Source: Pseudomonas fluorescens
GTDB lineage: Bacteria; Pseudomonadota; Gammaproteobacteria; Pseudomonadales; Pseudomonadaceae
DNA: 64,000 nt
Direction of reading: 5' to 3'
Assembly: GCF_001623525.1 (NCBI RefSeq)
Contig: NZ_CP015225.1
Location: forward strand, 868,001-932,000
Shown here piece by piece: positions 18,751-28,430 of the stretch. Made by a program: the position numbers and the translations under genes. The notes under the pieces were generated by a model. It worked only from the letters and a program-made list of their open reading frames with translations. It searched no databases and was not told the DNA's origin. The first letter of the stretch is position 1; each line of letters starts with the position of its first letter.

Positions 18751-18770
18751 TTGTCCTGTCAGTGGGACAA
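18751..18770. promoter_or_regulatory. Candidate LysR operator dyad
   Basis: TTGTCC at 18751-18756 and GGACAA at 18765-18770 form a perfect dyad with an eight-base spacer, 12 bases upstream of the LysR start and about 100 bases upstream of azoR, the usual place for a LysR site in a divergent pair. Confidence 0.55.
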
Positions 18771-18867
18771 ACTATCGCATTTATGCTGGCTTATCGATCA
18801 TTGGCCTCATATGTAGGATGGTCGCCAATTGATCGCCCGGTGCGGTCCTCATTTGGAGAGCATTGAT

Positions 18868-19476
18868 ATGAAACTACTGCACATCGATTCGAGCATCCTC
18901 GGCGACAACTCCGCTTCCCGCCAATTGAGCCGTCAAGTGGTTGAAGCCTGGAAAGCTGCCGAGCCAGGCATCACCGTTACTTACCGTGACCTGGCCGCCG
19001 ACGCCATCAGCCATTTTTCCGCCCAGACGCTGGTTGCCGCTGGTACCAGTGCCGAATTGCGCGACGCTGCGCTCAAGTACGAAGCCGACCTTAGCACCGA
19101 GACAATGGCAGAGTTCCAGGCGGCGGATGCGCTGGTCATCGCCGCGCCGATGTACAACTTCAGCATTCCGACCCAACTCAAGGCTTGGATCGACCGCATT
19201 GCCGTGGCCGGCCAGACGTTCCGCTACACCGAAGCTGGCTTCGAAGGCCTGTGCGGTGGCAAGAAGCTGGTGATCGTTTCCACCGCCGGTGGTTTGCATG
19301 CCGGGCAGCCAAGTGGTGCAGGTCATGAGGATTACCTGAAAGTGATGTTCGGTTTCCTAGGCATCACCGACATCGAATTCGTCCGTGCGGAAGGGCTGGC
19401 CAAGGGCGATGACATGCGCAATAAGGGCATGAACGAAGCCCAGGCGCAGATCGGCGAACAGTTCGCCGCTGCGTAA
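18868..19476 (+). CDS. azoR: FMN-dependent NADH:azo/quinone reductase
   Basis: Flavodoxin-fold oxidoreductase that reduces quinones and azo compounds by two-electron transfer from NADH. The 202 residues start [21 protein letters not shown] (FMN phosphate loop) and contain [25 protein letters not shown] and the VSTAGG turn, all characteristic of AzoR. Start set at 18868 with GGAGA eight bases upstream; the in-frame extension to 18829 has none of the family sequence. Divergent from a LysR gene. Confidence 0.95.
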   Translation: MKLLHIDSSILGDNSASRQLSRQVVEAWKAAEPGITVTYRDLAADAISHFSAQTLVAAGTSAELRDAALKYEADLSTETMAEFQAADALVIAAPMYNFSIPTQLKAWIDRIAVAGQTFRYTEAGFEGLCGGKKLVIVSTAGGLHAGQPSGAGHEDYLKVMFGFLGITDIEFVRAEGLAKGDDMRNKGMNEAQAQIGEQFAAA

Positions 19477-19660
19477 AACCTGCGTAAAGGCAGCAAGCGC
19501 TTCGGGCAACCTTCGTAAAACCCTGTATTCTCGTCGTCATTGGATGGCCGGGATGCAGGGTTTTACTGCATTCGGCGCCTGGATTTCTGGCGCAGGTTAT
19601 GCACGGCCAAGACTGCGAGCGACGGGGCCTTCCCGTGCGCTGGTGAAGGTGGATGATTCG

Positions 19661-20698
19661 ATGATACGTTTTGGTGCGGCGCTGCTGCTTTGCTTGTTTG
19701 CCAGTCTCGGTTCAGTGCAGGCCGCACCGGGCCCACATCCGCATTGGAGCGCCGGTTTCCATGAGCTGAGTTTTCTCGATCCGCTCGATCAGCAACCGAT
19801 GCACGCCATCGCCTTCTATCCGTCCACCGACCGGGAACAATCCAGCCTGCTGGGCGGCTACCAGATCGATGCCGCGCCGGACGCCCAGATCGCCATCGGC
19901 CGTTTCCCGCTATTGATGTTGTCCCATGGCAACACCGGCACGCCGTTGGCCCTGCATGACCTGGCCACCTCCCTGGCACGCAAGGGGTTTGTCGTGGTGG
20001 CGGTGATTCATCCCGGCGACAATGCCCAGGATCACAGCCGGCTTGGCACCCTGAGCAACCTGTACGGGCGGCCGATCCAGATTTCCGAAGCCATCACCGC
20101 CACGCTCAATGATCCGATGCTGTCGCCGTTCGTCAACGCCGGGCAGGTCGGGGTGATCGGCTATTCGGCCGGTGGCGAAACCGCGCTGATCCTGTCCGGT
20201 GCGACGCCGGACCTCAATCGCCTGCGCCGCTACTGCGTGGAGCGGCCGGACGACCGTGATGCCTGCAATACCCAAGGCGAATTGATCGCTGATCGCGATG
20301 ACCTGCAACCGGTGGCCGACCCCAGGGTCCGGGCATTGTTGTTGATGGCACCGTTGAGCCTGAAGTTTGGCCGTCATACCCTGGCCGATGTCCATGTGCC
20401 GGTGCTGTTGTACAGCGGCGATGGCGACAAGCTCGTGGCTTTCGACAAGAATGCTGCCGCTCTGGCCCGCAAGCTGCCCACCGCACCGGATTTCAAGACC
20501 TTGGCCGGCGCAGGCCATTTTGTCTTCCTCGCACCTTGCACCGATGAGCAGATCGCCGCGATGCCCGCGCTCTGCACGGATGCTGACGGTGTCGACCGCA
20601 AGGACATCCACCGCACCATGATTTCCGAGGCCAGTCGCTTCTTCGGCGAGGCCTTGGGCAAGCCAACCCGGGCGGGGATGAGGACGGCCGATCAATAA
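19661..20698 (+). CDS. Secreted alpha/beta hydrolase (dienelactone/PAF-AH-like)
   Basis: About 345 residues with a signal peptide (MIRFGAALLLCLFASLGSVQA), so probably periplasmic. The alpha/beta hydrolase fold is supported by LLMLSHGNTG (oxyanion region), nucleophile elbow GYSAGGE, an Asp-containing LLYSGDGDKLV segment and the catalytic His in GAGHFVFLAPC. It resembles predicted dienelactone hydrolases; the substrate is unknown. Start at 19661, because AAGGTGG lies ten bases upstream and the signal peptide begins there; the longer frame to 19544 is unlikely. The last seven bases overlap the convergent MFS gene. Confidence 0.85.
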   Translation: MIRFGAALLLCLFASLGSVQAAPGPHPHWSAGFHELSFLDPLDQQPMHAIAFYPSTDREQSSLLGGYQIDAAPDAQIAIGRFPLLMLSHGNTGTPLALHDLATSLARKGFVVVAVIHPGDNAQDHSRLGTLSNLYGRPIQISEAITATLNDPMLSPFVNAGQVGVIGYSAGGETALILSGATPDLNRLRRYCVERPDDRDACNTQGELIADRDDLQPVADPRVRALLLMAPLSLKFGRHTLADVHVPVLLYSGDGDKLVAFDKNAAALARKLPTAPDFKTLAGAGHFVFLAPCTDEQIAAMPALCTDADGVDRKDIHRTMISEASRFFGEALGKPTRAGMRTADQ

Positions 20699-21885
20699 GG
20701 TGCGTTTATAGCTCGGCGACGCAGCAGCAGAGTCAGGCCCAGTCCAGTGACGGACAACAAGGCGGCGCAGAAGAAGATCGACGAATACCCCAGGTTCAAC
20801 GCCACCGCCCCCATCAACGGACCGGCAATCGCCAAGGCCAGGTCAAAGAACACCGCATAGGCACTCAACCCGGCGCCCCGGCTGGTATTCGGCACCTGCT
20901 TGATGGCCTCCACACCCAGCGCCGGATACACCAGCGACAGCCCGAAGCCCGCCAGCCCCGCGCCGATCAGCGCAAACGCGGTGGAAGGCGCCAGCCAAAG
21001 CAACACCAGCCCCAGGGTTTCAATGCTCATGCAGACAATGGCCGAGCTGAAGCCACCGAAGCGGGCGATGCTGGAAATGAACAGTAACCGCGCCAGAATG
21101 AAGCAAATGCCGAAGACCGTCAGGCACCAGGCCGCGCCGGTCCAGCCGCGACTGACGTAAAACAACGTGATGAACGTGGTGAGCGTGCCGTAGCCGATCG
21201 AAGCCAGGCTCAGGCTCGCCCCGTACGGCGCAATGCGCCCGAACACCGCCCAGAAGGGCAGGCGCTCGCCGCGAATCACCGGCACCGACGGCTTGTTGCG
21301 AATCATCAACAGCGCCGCACCGGCCAGCAACGACAAGGCGACGCCCAGGCTGGCGAAGCCCAACTCACCGACCATCACCACCCCCAGCGGCGCGCCGATG
21401 GCGATGGCGCCATAAGAGGCGATGCCGTTCCAGGAAATCGAACGAGCCGTATGCTCCACGCCGACCTGGCCCATGCACCAACTGATCGTACCCACGCCAA
21501 TCAGGCCTTGGGCCACGCCCAGCAGCAAGCGGCCGGCAATCAGGATCAGCAGGCTGGGTAGCGGGAAGCTTTGCAGCAAGGTCGAGAGCAGCGTCAGCAC
21601 GCCGCTGAGCACAATCCCCGACAGCCCGTAGACGATGGCGCGCTTGGTGCCGACGCTGTCCGACAACCGCCCGGCCATGGGACGGCTGAGCAGGGTCGCC
21701 AGGTACTGTGAACCGATGGTCAACCCGGCCACCACCGCGCTGAAGCCCAGCTGTTCGTGCACATACCCGGGCAGCACGGCAATCGGCAGGCCGATGCAGA
21801 GAAAGGCGATGAAGGTGTAGAAAACGATGGAGACGATCTGCAGGGTGATCGATAGGGAACTGGGAGCAGAGGAGGGCGTGGGCAT
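20692..21885 (-). CDS. MFS transporter, YhhS/YfcJ-like
   Basis: A 12-helix major facilitator superfamily protein, about 397 residues from the ATG at 21885 (another ATG at 21924 is in frame; neither has a strong ribosome binding site). The MFS loop 2-3 motif is present as SRPMAGRLSDSVGTKRAI. The overall pattern resembles the YhhS/YfcJ drug/arabinose-like exporter group; the substrate is not predictable. Convergent with, and slightly overlapping, the hydrolase gene. Confidence 0.88.
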   Translation of the reverse strand: MPTPSSAPSSLSITLQIVSIVFYTFIAFLCIGLPIAVLPGYVHEQLGFSAVVAGLTIGSQYLATLLSRPMAGRLSDSVGTKRAIVYGLSGIVLSGVLTLLSTLLQSFPLPSLLILIAGRLLLGVAQGLIGVGTISWCMGQVGVEHTARSISWNGIASYGAIAIGAPLGVVMVGELGFASLGVALSLLAGAALLMIRNKPSVPVIRGERLPFWAVFGRIAPYGASLSLASIGYGTLTTFITLFYVSRGWTGAAWCLTVFGICFILARLLFISSIARFGGFSSAIVCMSIETLGLVLLWLAPSTAFALIGAGLAGFGLSLVYPALGVEAIKQVPNTSRGAGLSAYAVFFDLALAIAGPLMGAVALNLGYSSIFFCAALLSVTGLGLTLLLRRRAINAPY

Positions 21886-22227
21886 GGGGCTCGTTCGCGG
21901 GCGGCGGTAAGAGAGCCTCATCATGGCGCGAGGTGAGGATAAAAGAAAGCAGGCTAACTAAATGTGCTGGCACGGGATGCGGCCCGGGCTTGGCGAATAG
22001 TTCCTTGGTTTGAACCCCCGGCTTTTCTGGCGGGCAGTCGCTGCTTGGGCTCTGTAAAAGGACGACCTGTCAACTCTGACAGTATCCAAGATATGAAAGA
22101 GGGCGTTCAATCAGTCGCAGGCCCTATTGGTCGATGTGAAACGCTTCGAGATGTCCATGGGCATTGTGTGCCGAGCTTTACGGCGGTAGCTCCAATCACG
22201 ACGGTCTGAATATCAGGAGAATCGGAT
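21886..22227. other. Intergenic region before A1 with palindromic element
   Basis: About 340 bases between the MFS gene and family-A gene 1. It contains the palindrome CTGTCA-ACTC-TGACAG at 22070-22085 and, at its end, AGGAG before the A1 start. No other ORF is convincing. Confidence 0.6.
22070..22085. promoter_or_regulatory. Palindromic element copy 1 (perfect)
   Basis: CTGTCAACTCTGACAG, a perfect six-base dyad with a four-base spacer, about 143 bases upstream of the A1 start. Related elements occur at 26786-26803, 38992-39009 and 41998-42015, each ahead of an A-family gene or its remnant. A shared transcription-factor operator is the simplest reading. Confidence 0.55.
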
Positions 22228-24219
22228 ATGGCAAGCGTGGACAAGAAAACCAGTGCGGCGCAGGCTCGTATTGACTACCTCGCGCAGCGACGTGAACAGC
22301 ATTCAGGACCCAAGGCTTTGGACCCTCCTGAGCTTCTGGCCAGGCTGGTTGATAGCACAGACGGTACGCTCCATGGCGAAGATCTGGATAGGGATCTGCA
22401 AGTCAAATTCTTGGGTTTCTCTGACTTGCCGGCACTTCCGAATGATGCGTCGATCATGTATTTGCAGTTCGCTTCGGGTGCGACGCCTGCTGAAGCAGAC
22501 TATGAAGACGTTGCTGAAAGAAGCTTTCCTTTTCCGGTCGACCCGCAAACCGCTTTTCCGTTTGAACTGACCCTTGAGCGCAAGCACTTTGCCTTCGATG
22601 GCGTTTATACATTCAGAGCGTATTTAAAGAGTTACAACAACGGCCGCGACAAGTCACTACCCACCACTCGTATTTTCGATAGCACGCCCCCCTATAACCA
22701 TAAGGAGCCCAAACCGTTAACCATTACGTCCCCCATCACCGATGCTGTTTTGGCGGCTAATCCTCTTGGGGTTCCGGCGATCCTTGACGAATATGACGAC
22801 CGCGCGGCAAGCGATGAATATTTTCTGTATTACGGAACACTCCCGTTGCCGGATAACCTGCCCGGTACCCCGCCTACGGTCACAGGTTTTGTACCGAATG
22901 ACCTGACATTACGGATACCTGTCAACATCATTCGGGAGTTGGGGGATGGTGGCTGCTATGCGGTGTATGCACTGCGCGACAAAGCGCAGAATCGCACTCC
23001 GCTGTCTGACGTAACCGCCTTGGGCGTGGCCTTGGGCACTTGGCCGCCCCCTGATCTTCAAAGAGTCGAAGTACCGCAAGCGACATTCAAGGGGTTCCTC
23101 GATTTTCAAGATGCTCTGGATGGCGTGGATGCAGTCGTCAAAACCTATACGGGGCGAAAGGGGACCGATTACATTGAGGTGACCTGGGGAACGACAGTGC
23201 TTCCTTTGGAAACCATGGGTTTGGCCCCAACCAAGAGCATCCGCATCGACCCCGACGTGCTGCGAAGCGAATACGGCACTGCGACCGGGCCGATTAGTAT
23301 TCAAGTAAGTTATCGCGTACTTCGAGGCACGGAGCCCTATGGTTCGGACATTGAAACAGGGATTACGGTCGTGACCAATTTTTGGCTACCGGGGCCCACG
23401 CCCATCGATCCTTGGCCTGATCCGATCAATGGTGACATCCCATTGGGTGACGTCTTTGGCGAGAATTCAACAACGCCTAACGTTTTGACCCGAGCGCACA
23501 ATAATAAAAATGCCAACTTTGTATTTAAGTTGTACCCGAATGTGCAGGCGGACGAGATCGTAAAGATTTACTGGAACGGCGAGCACGTCGTCGAAGCCGA
23601 TTATACGGTCTTGCCCACTGATAAAGAGGGCTATGAAAAAACGCAAGTCATTCCGTGGCCCTACATCCACAGGGGCGGCAATGGCGACGAGGTGCCGGTG
23701 TGGTACTGGATCAATTCTCCCAACTCTCCCAACCGCCAACGTTCGGACGACACGCCGGTCGAGGTGAACGCGGTCATCTTCAAGCCCGCTGCGCCGACCT
23801 TTCCCGATATAGACGGCCCGTTCTTGAATTGCGATTCGCTCTATGGTCCCGACTACGCCATTCGTGTGCAAGTGCCTGATCTATCGGGCCCGCCTTACAA
23901 CTTGGGCATCGGGGATGTGGTGACCCTGCACTGGGTCGCGCTGGCGGGTACTGCTGGAGAAACGCCGATCGATGGGGCCGAGAAGGATGAACCGGTCACC
24001 CTGGATGACACAACCTGGCCGGTGACAGGCTTCATCTGGCTGGTACGACCCTACGCAACGCACCTTCTGCCCACGTATGACCCATTTGGTCCGGGGGGCA
24101 GTGAGGGGCGAGGGCGAATCACCTACTCCTATGTTGTAGATGGAGAGACGATTACTTCTGAGGAGAGCGAGGCGCGGGTGACCATGTTCCTAGGTCACGG
24201 CTCGTGCCCAATCCCTTGA
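22228..24219 (+). CDS. Family A protein 1 (tandem beta-sandwich-like, unknown function)
   Basis: 663 residues, no signal peptide or membrane segment, so made as a soluble protein. I do not recognise a named family. It appears built of successive domains of about 100-120 residues rich in beta strands, each with a GDxVTLxW-type strand (GIGDVVTLHWVALAG near the C-terminus) and a YAVYALRDKAQNRTPLSD-type segment. These are shared with the proteins at 26.9 and 42.1 kb (GDIITLYLNE; YARYRVEDRAGNISELSG; GDVVTVYAQGD). The repeats look Ig/FN3-like. AGGAG precedes the ATG. A role in surface binding or in a toxin-like complex with the B and RHS proteins is inference from neighbourhood only. Confidence 0.8.
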   Translation: MASVDKKTSAAQARIDYLAQRREQHSGPKALDPPELLARLVDSTDGTLHGEDLDRDLQVKFLGFSDLPALPNDASIMYLQFASGATPAEADYEDVAERSFPFPVDPQTAFPFELTLERKHFAFDGVYTFRAYLKSYNNGRDKSLPTTRIFDSTPPYNHKEPKPLTITSPITDAVLAANPLGVPAILDEYDDRAASDEYFLYYGTLPLPDNLPGTPPTVTGFVPNDLTLRIPVNIIRELGDGGCYAVYALRDKAQNRTPLSDVTALGVALGTWPPPDLQRVEVPQATFKGFLDFQDALDGVDAVVKTYTGRKGTDYIEVTWGTTVLPLETMGLAPTKSIRIDPDVLRSEYGTATGPISIQVSYRVLRGTEPYGSDIETGITVVTNFWLPGPTPIDPWPDPINGDIPLGDVFGENSTTPNVLTRAHNNKNANFVFKLYPNVQADEIVKIYWNGEHVVEADYTVLPTDKEGYEKTQVIPWPYIHRGGNGDEVPVWYWINSPNSPNRQRSDDTPVEVNAVIFKPAAPTFPDIDGPFLNCDSLYGPDYAIRVQVPDLSGPPYNLGIGDVVTLHWVALAGTAGETPIDGAEKDEPVTLDDTTWPVTGFIWLVRPYATHLLPTYDPFGPGGSEGRGRITYSYVVDGETITSEESEARVTMFLGHGSCPIP

Positions 24220-24358
24220 TCATCATCACGTATCCGGCGGTGAAGGTGCGCCCCCTTTGCCGCTGGAGTTAGGTCTGTTTACTTTTGCGTGATCAAAGAA
24301 GGAGTTGTCGGTAGAGAATCAGAAAAGTCCTACATATGCCCACAGGGCTAATCTATAG

Positions 24359-24392
24359 ACTCGCCGGCCGTATTAAGTGTTGCCCGGCGAGT
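24359..24392. other. Inverted repeat between A1 and the autotransporter gene
   Basis: ACTCGCCGG (24359-24367) pairs perfectly with CCGGCGAGT (24384-24392) around a 16-base loop, 55 bases before the autotransporter start. No T-run follows. It could be a terminator for A1 or an operator; the sequence does not decide. Confidence 0.4.
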
Positions 24393-24446
24393 TGCTAGCC
24401 TGGATATGACACTTGGAATTAACTTTCCTTCTCCAGGGAATCGAGC

Positions 24447-26657
24447 ATGATATTTTCCAATTGCACGTTTGCATTAAACCCTATATCGCGGTGTCTTGCG
24501 CTGGCCTCCGTTGCCCCGTTTATCATGGTCTGTCAATTCACTCAGGCCCGTACATTGACGGACGAAGACCTGACCATTGGCGCTGGGGGCAGTCCCGACA
24601 ATTATCAGCTGTTTGGTAACTCCACCCTGACCGCCAATGGTGCCTCCACCCAGGATATTCAGGTGGCTATCGGTGGCACGGTCAATCTAAATGGCACGAC
24701 AGTCACAGGTGGATCCAGTAACGGCGTGGAGTTGGTCGATAGTACTGCAAACATTGCCGCCAACAGCACCGTGACCAGCAACGGTATAGCGCTGGCCTTG
24801 ACGGGCAATGTGTTGGGGGCCAAAGCCACGGTCACGGACAGCTCGCTCATCGGCGGCGCCCGCGGCGCCTCCCTCAGTGCTGCAAGTGAGCTGACGCTGA
24901 GCAACGCCACGGTGACTGCAACGGGTGCCACGGGCACGGGTATCGTCAGTTTCGGTGGCGCGGTCCAGGCCAGCAACAACACCCGAATCACGGGCGGTCA
25001 GAACGGTGTTGTCTTGCGTAATGACATCTCTTCGGTAAAGGGAAACCAGCTAACGCTGGATGCCAGCCATGTCGAAGGCCTGAATGGTGCGGCCATCGTC
25101 GTGAGCAGCGTTGCCGGACTCCCTGATCGCGAAGCGGTGATCGACGTGAGCAATGGCTCGACCCTCAAGGGCAGCGATGGTGTGATGCTGCAAGTTACGA
25201 ACGATGGCATGGCGGCGCTGAATGTCGATAACAGCGTTCTGCTCGGTGATGTGGTGGCTGAAGCGGGCAGTATCGCGAAGGTGGCCTTGAGCAACTTCGC
25301 CACCTTGACCGGGCGCCTGGAGAACGTCGATACCCTGGCGGTCAATAGCTCGGGCAAATGGGTCATGGTCGAAGACAGTCAGCTAAAGAATCTGTCGATG
25401 GCAGGGGGGGAGGTTCAGTTTGGTCAGCCTGGCAGTTTCTATACCTTGTCGGTGGAGAATCTCAGCGGTAACGGCAACTTCATCATGCATGCGGACTTTT
25501 CCAACGGGCAAGCCGATTTTCTGAATATCACGGGGACAGCAACCGGTACTCATACGCTTGACGTGGCCAGTACCGGTGTGGAACCGACGCTGACCAACCA
25601 GCGCATCCATGTCGTCCACGCAGCCAGCGGCGATGCTGCGTTCTCGTTGATCAATGGCCGGGTAGACTTGGGTACTTATTCTTATGATTTGCTCAAGGAT
25701 GGCGCCAATGACTGGTATCTCGATGGTGCGAGCAAAACCATCAGTCCTGGTACGGCCTCGGTGCTGGCGCTGTTCGATGCCTCGCGTACGGCCTGGTATG
25801 GCGAACTGAGCACGTTGCGTTCGCGCATGGGCGAAGTGCGGATGAACCAGGGGCAGTCTGGCGGCTGGATGCGGGCGTATGGCAACCGCTTCGATGTTTC
25901 TGCCGACTCCGGGATGGCCTATAGGCAGACCCAGCAGGGATTGGCTTTTGGTGTGGATACCCCCGTGCCGTCAGTTGGGGATGGACAGTGGGTGTTTGGC
26001 CTGATGGGTGGTTATAGCCGGTCCGACCTGGACCTGATTCATGGGACCTCGGGCACGGTCAACAGCTTTTATGTCGGTTCTTACGCCACTTGGCTGGACG
26101 CCGAGAGCGGTTACTACTTCGACGGCGTGCTCAAGTTCAACCGCTTCCAAAATGAGTCCAAGGTCAGTCTCAGTGACGGGGCACAGGCCAAGGGGCGGTA
26201 CAACACCCATGGATTGGGCACCACGCTGGAGTTTGGTCGGCATATCAAGTTGGACGAAGGTTATTTCATCGAGCCTTTTGGGCAAGTCTCGGCGCTGGCG
26301 GTTCAGGGCAAACGTTACCAATTGGATAATGGCATGGCTGCCGATGGCAACCGGAGTTATTCCTTGCTGGGCAAAGTGGGTGCAAGTGCCGGTCGGGATA
26401 TCGACCTGGGTAATGGACAGATGCTTCAGCCTTACCTCAAGGCAGCGCTGGTCAACGAGTTCGCCAAAGACAATCAGGTCAAGGTCAATAGTACAAGCTT
26501 CAACAATGACCTTTCCGGTTCTCGCCTGGAGTTGGGAGGTGGCGTTGCCATGAAAGTCGCGGATAAAGTGCAAGTGCACGCCGACGTCGATTACAGCCAA
26601 GGCAAAAAGATTGATCAGCCATGGGGAATAAACTTCGGCGTGGAATACAAGTTCTGA
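24447..26657 (+). CDS. Autotransporter (type Va) with short passenger and beta-barrel
   Basis: A 736-residue outer-membrane/surface protein. An extended signal peptide (about 1-35, ending FTQAR) is followed by a passenger of about 35-450 made of parallel beta-helix-like repeats rich in Asn, Thr, Gly and Val (pertactin-type), with a junction WYLDGASKTISPGTASVLALFD. The autotransporter barrel occupies about 475-736 and ends WGINFGVEYKF with terminal Phe for BAM recognition. No protease triad is evident in the passenger, so an adhesin role is more likely. AGGGA precedes the ATG, and a good terminator follows at 26727. It stands between two family-A genes. Confidence 0.9.
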   Translation: MIFSNCTFALNPISRCLALASVAPFIMVCQFTQARTLTDEDLTIGAGGSPDNYQLFGNSTLTANGASTQDIQVAIGGTVNLNGTTVTGGSSNGVELVDSTANIAANSTVTSNGIALALTGNVLGAKATVTDSSLIGGARGASLSAASELTLSNATVTATGATGTGIVSFGGAVQASNNTRITGGQNGVVLRNDISSVKGNQLTLDASHVEGLNGAAIVVSSVAGLPDREAVIDVSNGSTLKGSDGVMLQVTNDGMAALNVDNSVLLGDVVAEAGSIAKVALSNFATLTGRLENVDTLAVNSSGKWVMVEDSQLKNLSMAGGEVQFGQPGSFYTLSVENLSGNGNFIMHADFSNGQADFLNITGTATGTHTLDVASTGVEPTLTNQRIHVVHAASGDAAFSLINGRVDLGTYSYDLLKDGANDWYLDGASKTISPGTASVLALFDASRTAWYGELSTLRSRMGEVRMNQGQSGGWMRAYGNRFDVSADSGMAYRQTQQGLAFGVDTPVPSVGDGQWVFGLMGGYSRSDLDLIHGTSGTVNSFYVGSYATWLDAESGYYFDGVLKFNRFQNESKVSLSDGAQAKGRYNTHGLGTTLEFGRHIKLDEGYFIEPFGQVSALAVQGKRYQLDNGMAADGNRSYSLLGKVGASAGRDIDLGNGQMLQPYLKAALVNEFAKDNQVKVNSTSFNNDLSGSRLELGGGVAMKVADKVQVHADVDYSQGKKIDQPWGINFGVEYKF

Positions 26658-26726
26658 TCAGCTTTGTTTAAAAGGTCAGATCCGTGGATTGTTTTCACGA
26701 GACGGCATGAGGGTTAGTCAAACGAG

Positions 26727-26758
26727 CAAGGACCGTAACGGTCCTTGTTTCATTTTTC
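26727..26758 (+). terminator. Rho-independent terminator after the autotransporter gene
   Basis: Perfect nine-base stem CAAGGACCG / CGGTCCTTG (26727-26735 with 26739-26747) and a three-base loop, followed by a T-rich tract TTTCATTTTT. Confidence 0.85.
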
Positions 26759-26785
26759 ATGAACTCTTTTTTGGAGTCTGTCAAC

Positions 26786-26803
26786 TGAGCAGTTCTGTTA
26801 GTA
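26786..26803. promoter_or_regulatory. Palindromic element copy 2 (imperfect)
   Basis: GAGCAGTTCTGTTAGTACTC resembles the element upstream of A3 (AACAGTTCTGATAGTGGTC) and lies about 95 bases ahead of the A2 start. The dyad is weaker here than in copy 1. Confidence 0.4.
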
Positions 26804-26892
26804 CTCAACGGTTTGGTTTTGGAATCTAATGGGCTTCTCTGGACAGTAGTGGCTTTGGAGGCGTGGTTACTCATGTGTTGATAGGAGGGTCC

Positions 26893-28386
26893 ATGATGTC
26901 AAATTCGAAAAATTCCAGTACGTTCGGCAAAAACCAAGTCCCGATTTACGATCCGCCTACGGTCGTGGCGTTGCCAAATATCGACGGAGGCGAAACCAAT
27001 CTGCTGCATAAGAGCGCCCTGGTAGCGCCCTTGCCCATCACTATTCCCAAGTGGTTGAATTCCTGTCCCAAGCCCCATGAGCCGGAGTGGGTCACGCTGT
27101 ATTGGGGAGGCGATGATCTGGAAACAAAGACCTGGACCGCCCAGGTGCCCGATGCGGATCGGGTATTTTATGTTCCGGTCCATTTACTCATCCATGGTGA
27201 ACATTCACTTTATTATTTTCTACACCTGTACAACCTGGCCGAGGCTGACTCTTTTGATCTTACCCTAACCATCGATACCCTCAAGCCGCTGCTCAACCAG
27301 ACCGACGACCTTGCGCAGTTTCCTGAAGCGATCCTGACAGGTGGGGTAACGGCCCAGTATCTAGAGCAGAACAACGATCAAGTGAAGGTCGGTATCCCCC
27401 GTTATGATGAGCAGCGGGGTGGTCCCAAGGTCGGCGATATCATTACCTTGTATTTGAACGAAAAAAACGGAACCGGAGAGCCAGATCAGCTAAAGGTCGG
27501 TGAATTGACTGTTCCGCACCCGGTACCCAACGTTCTTGAGGGCGTGTATGAGGGGCAGGCGTTTCGCGACTTTGGCGATCGTGTGGGGTATGCGCGATAT
27601 CGTGTCGAAGACCGGGCGGGGAACATCAGTGAGTTGTCGGGGCGGGTTGAGCTGGATGTGAAGGCTGCACCGACACCGCGTGATCTGTCCTATCCATGGG
27701 TGAGAGAAGCCTCCGGCAACCCGCAGGCCAGTCGGCTCGATCCGAACCTTGCGGCTGTCGTTAATAATGGCGTCATTGTTGCCATCCCTCAAAACGCGAT
27801 CATCTCGGATACGGAGACCGCCGCCGTACTGTTTGGTGAAGAAGGTGGTTTCGGATTCTATCGCGCTGACACACCCATCGTCACAGGAGGGCGGGAGTAC
27901 CGCATTCCCAAGGAGTATGTCGCCCGAAACCTGCGAAAAAACATACCGATAATCTTCGAGGTGACCGGTCCCAATATTCCCACACCGCTTGTGTCTCAGA
28001 CGCACAGCCTGACGATCTCCAGCCTGAGCGGCGGGTTGCCGGTCCTTCAGTCCACCAGTTTTAATGCGACGACGTTGAGCTTGGCCAACATTCCCGAGGG
28101 CGGGGCGGCTGTTCTCAGGCTGGGTAGCTGGAAGTACATGGCGACGTCACAGTTCCTCAGGGTCGAGATGAGGGGATTGCTGAGTGCGGGAGGCGCTCAC
28201 ACCGTGACGATTCTCGATGCTCAGCCTGTGACTTCGGTGGGTGAAATGCAAGCAGGACAGATACTCAAGACGGAGCTTCGCAGATTTCAAATCGGTGAAA
28301 AGCTCACCTTCATCGCGAAGGTCAGCTTTGACAATAAGCAGACCTGGCACGACTTTCCAAGCATAGATCCTCAATTAACCAACTGA
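26893..28386 (+). CDS. Family A protein 2 (tandem beta-sandwich-like)
   Basis: About 497 residues from the ATG at 26893 (AGGAGGG immediately upstream; the ATG at 26896 is equally possible; the frame extends to 26863). No signal peptide. It shares with A1 and A3 the segments GDIITLYLNE, YARYRVEDRAGNISELSG and TIDTLKPLLNQ (A3 has TAVDTLEPLLPE). A C-terminal domain (about 380-497) ends in a strand pattern KLTFIAKVSFDNKQTWHDFP; A3 ends in a similar KLSILVQLSYDQGSTYKKVD. It is the shortest A member. No known domain was assigned; function unknown. Confidence 0.8.
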   Translation: MMSNSKNSSTFGKNQVPIYDPPTVVALPNIDGGETNLLHKSALVAPLPITIPKWLNSCPKPHEPEWVTLYWGGDDLETKTWTAQVPDADRVFYVPVHLLIHGEHSLYYFLHLYNLAEADSFDLTLTIDTLKPLLNQTDDLAQFPEAILTGGVTAQYLEQNNDQVKVGIPRYDEQRGGPKVGDIITLYLNEKNGTGEPDQLKVGELTVPHPVPNVLEGVYEGQAFRDFGDRVGYARYRVEDRAGNISELSGRVELDVKAAPTPRDLSYPWVREASGNPQASRLDPNLAAVVNNGVIVAIPQNAIISDTETAAVLFGEEGGFGFYRADTPIVTGGREYRIPKEYVARNLRKNIPIIFEVTGPNIPTPLVSQTHSLTISSLSGGLPVLQSTSFNATTLSLANIPEGGAAVLRLGSWKYMATSQFLRVEMRGLLSAGGAHTVTILDAQPVTSVGEMQAGQILKTELRRFQIGEKLTFIAKVSFDNKQTWHDFPSIDPQLTN

Positions 28387-28430
28387 CCCTTGAGCATGAG
28401 GTATTACCGTTTCAGCGATGCGCCTCGCGC

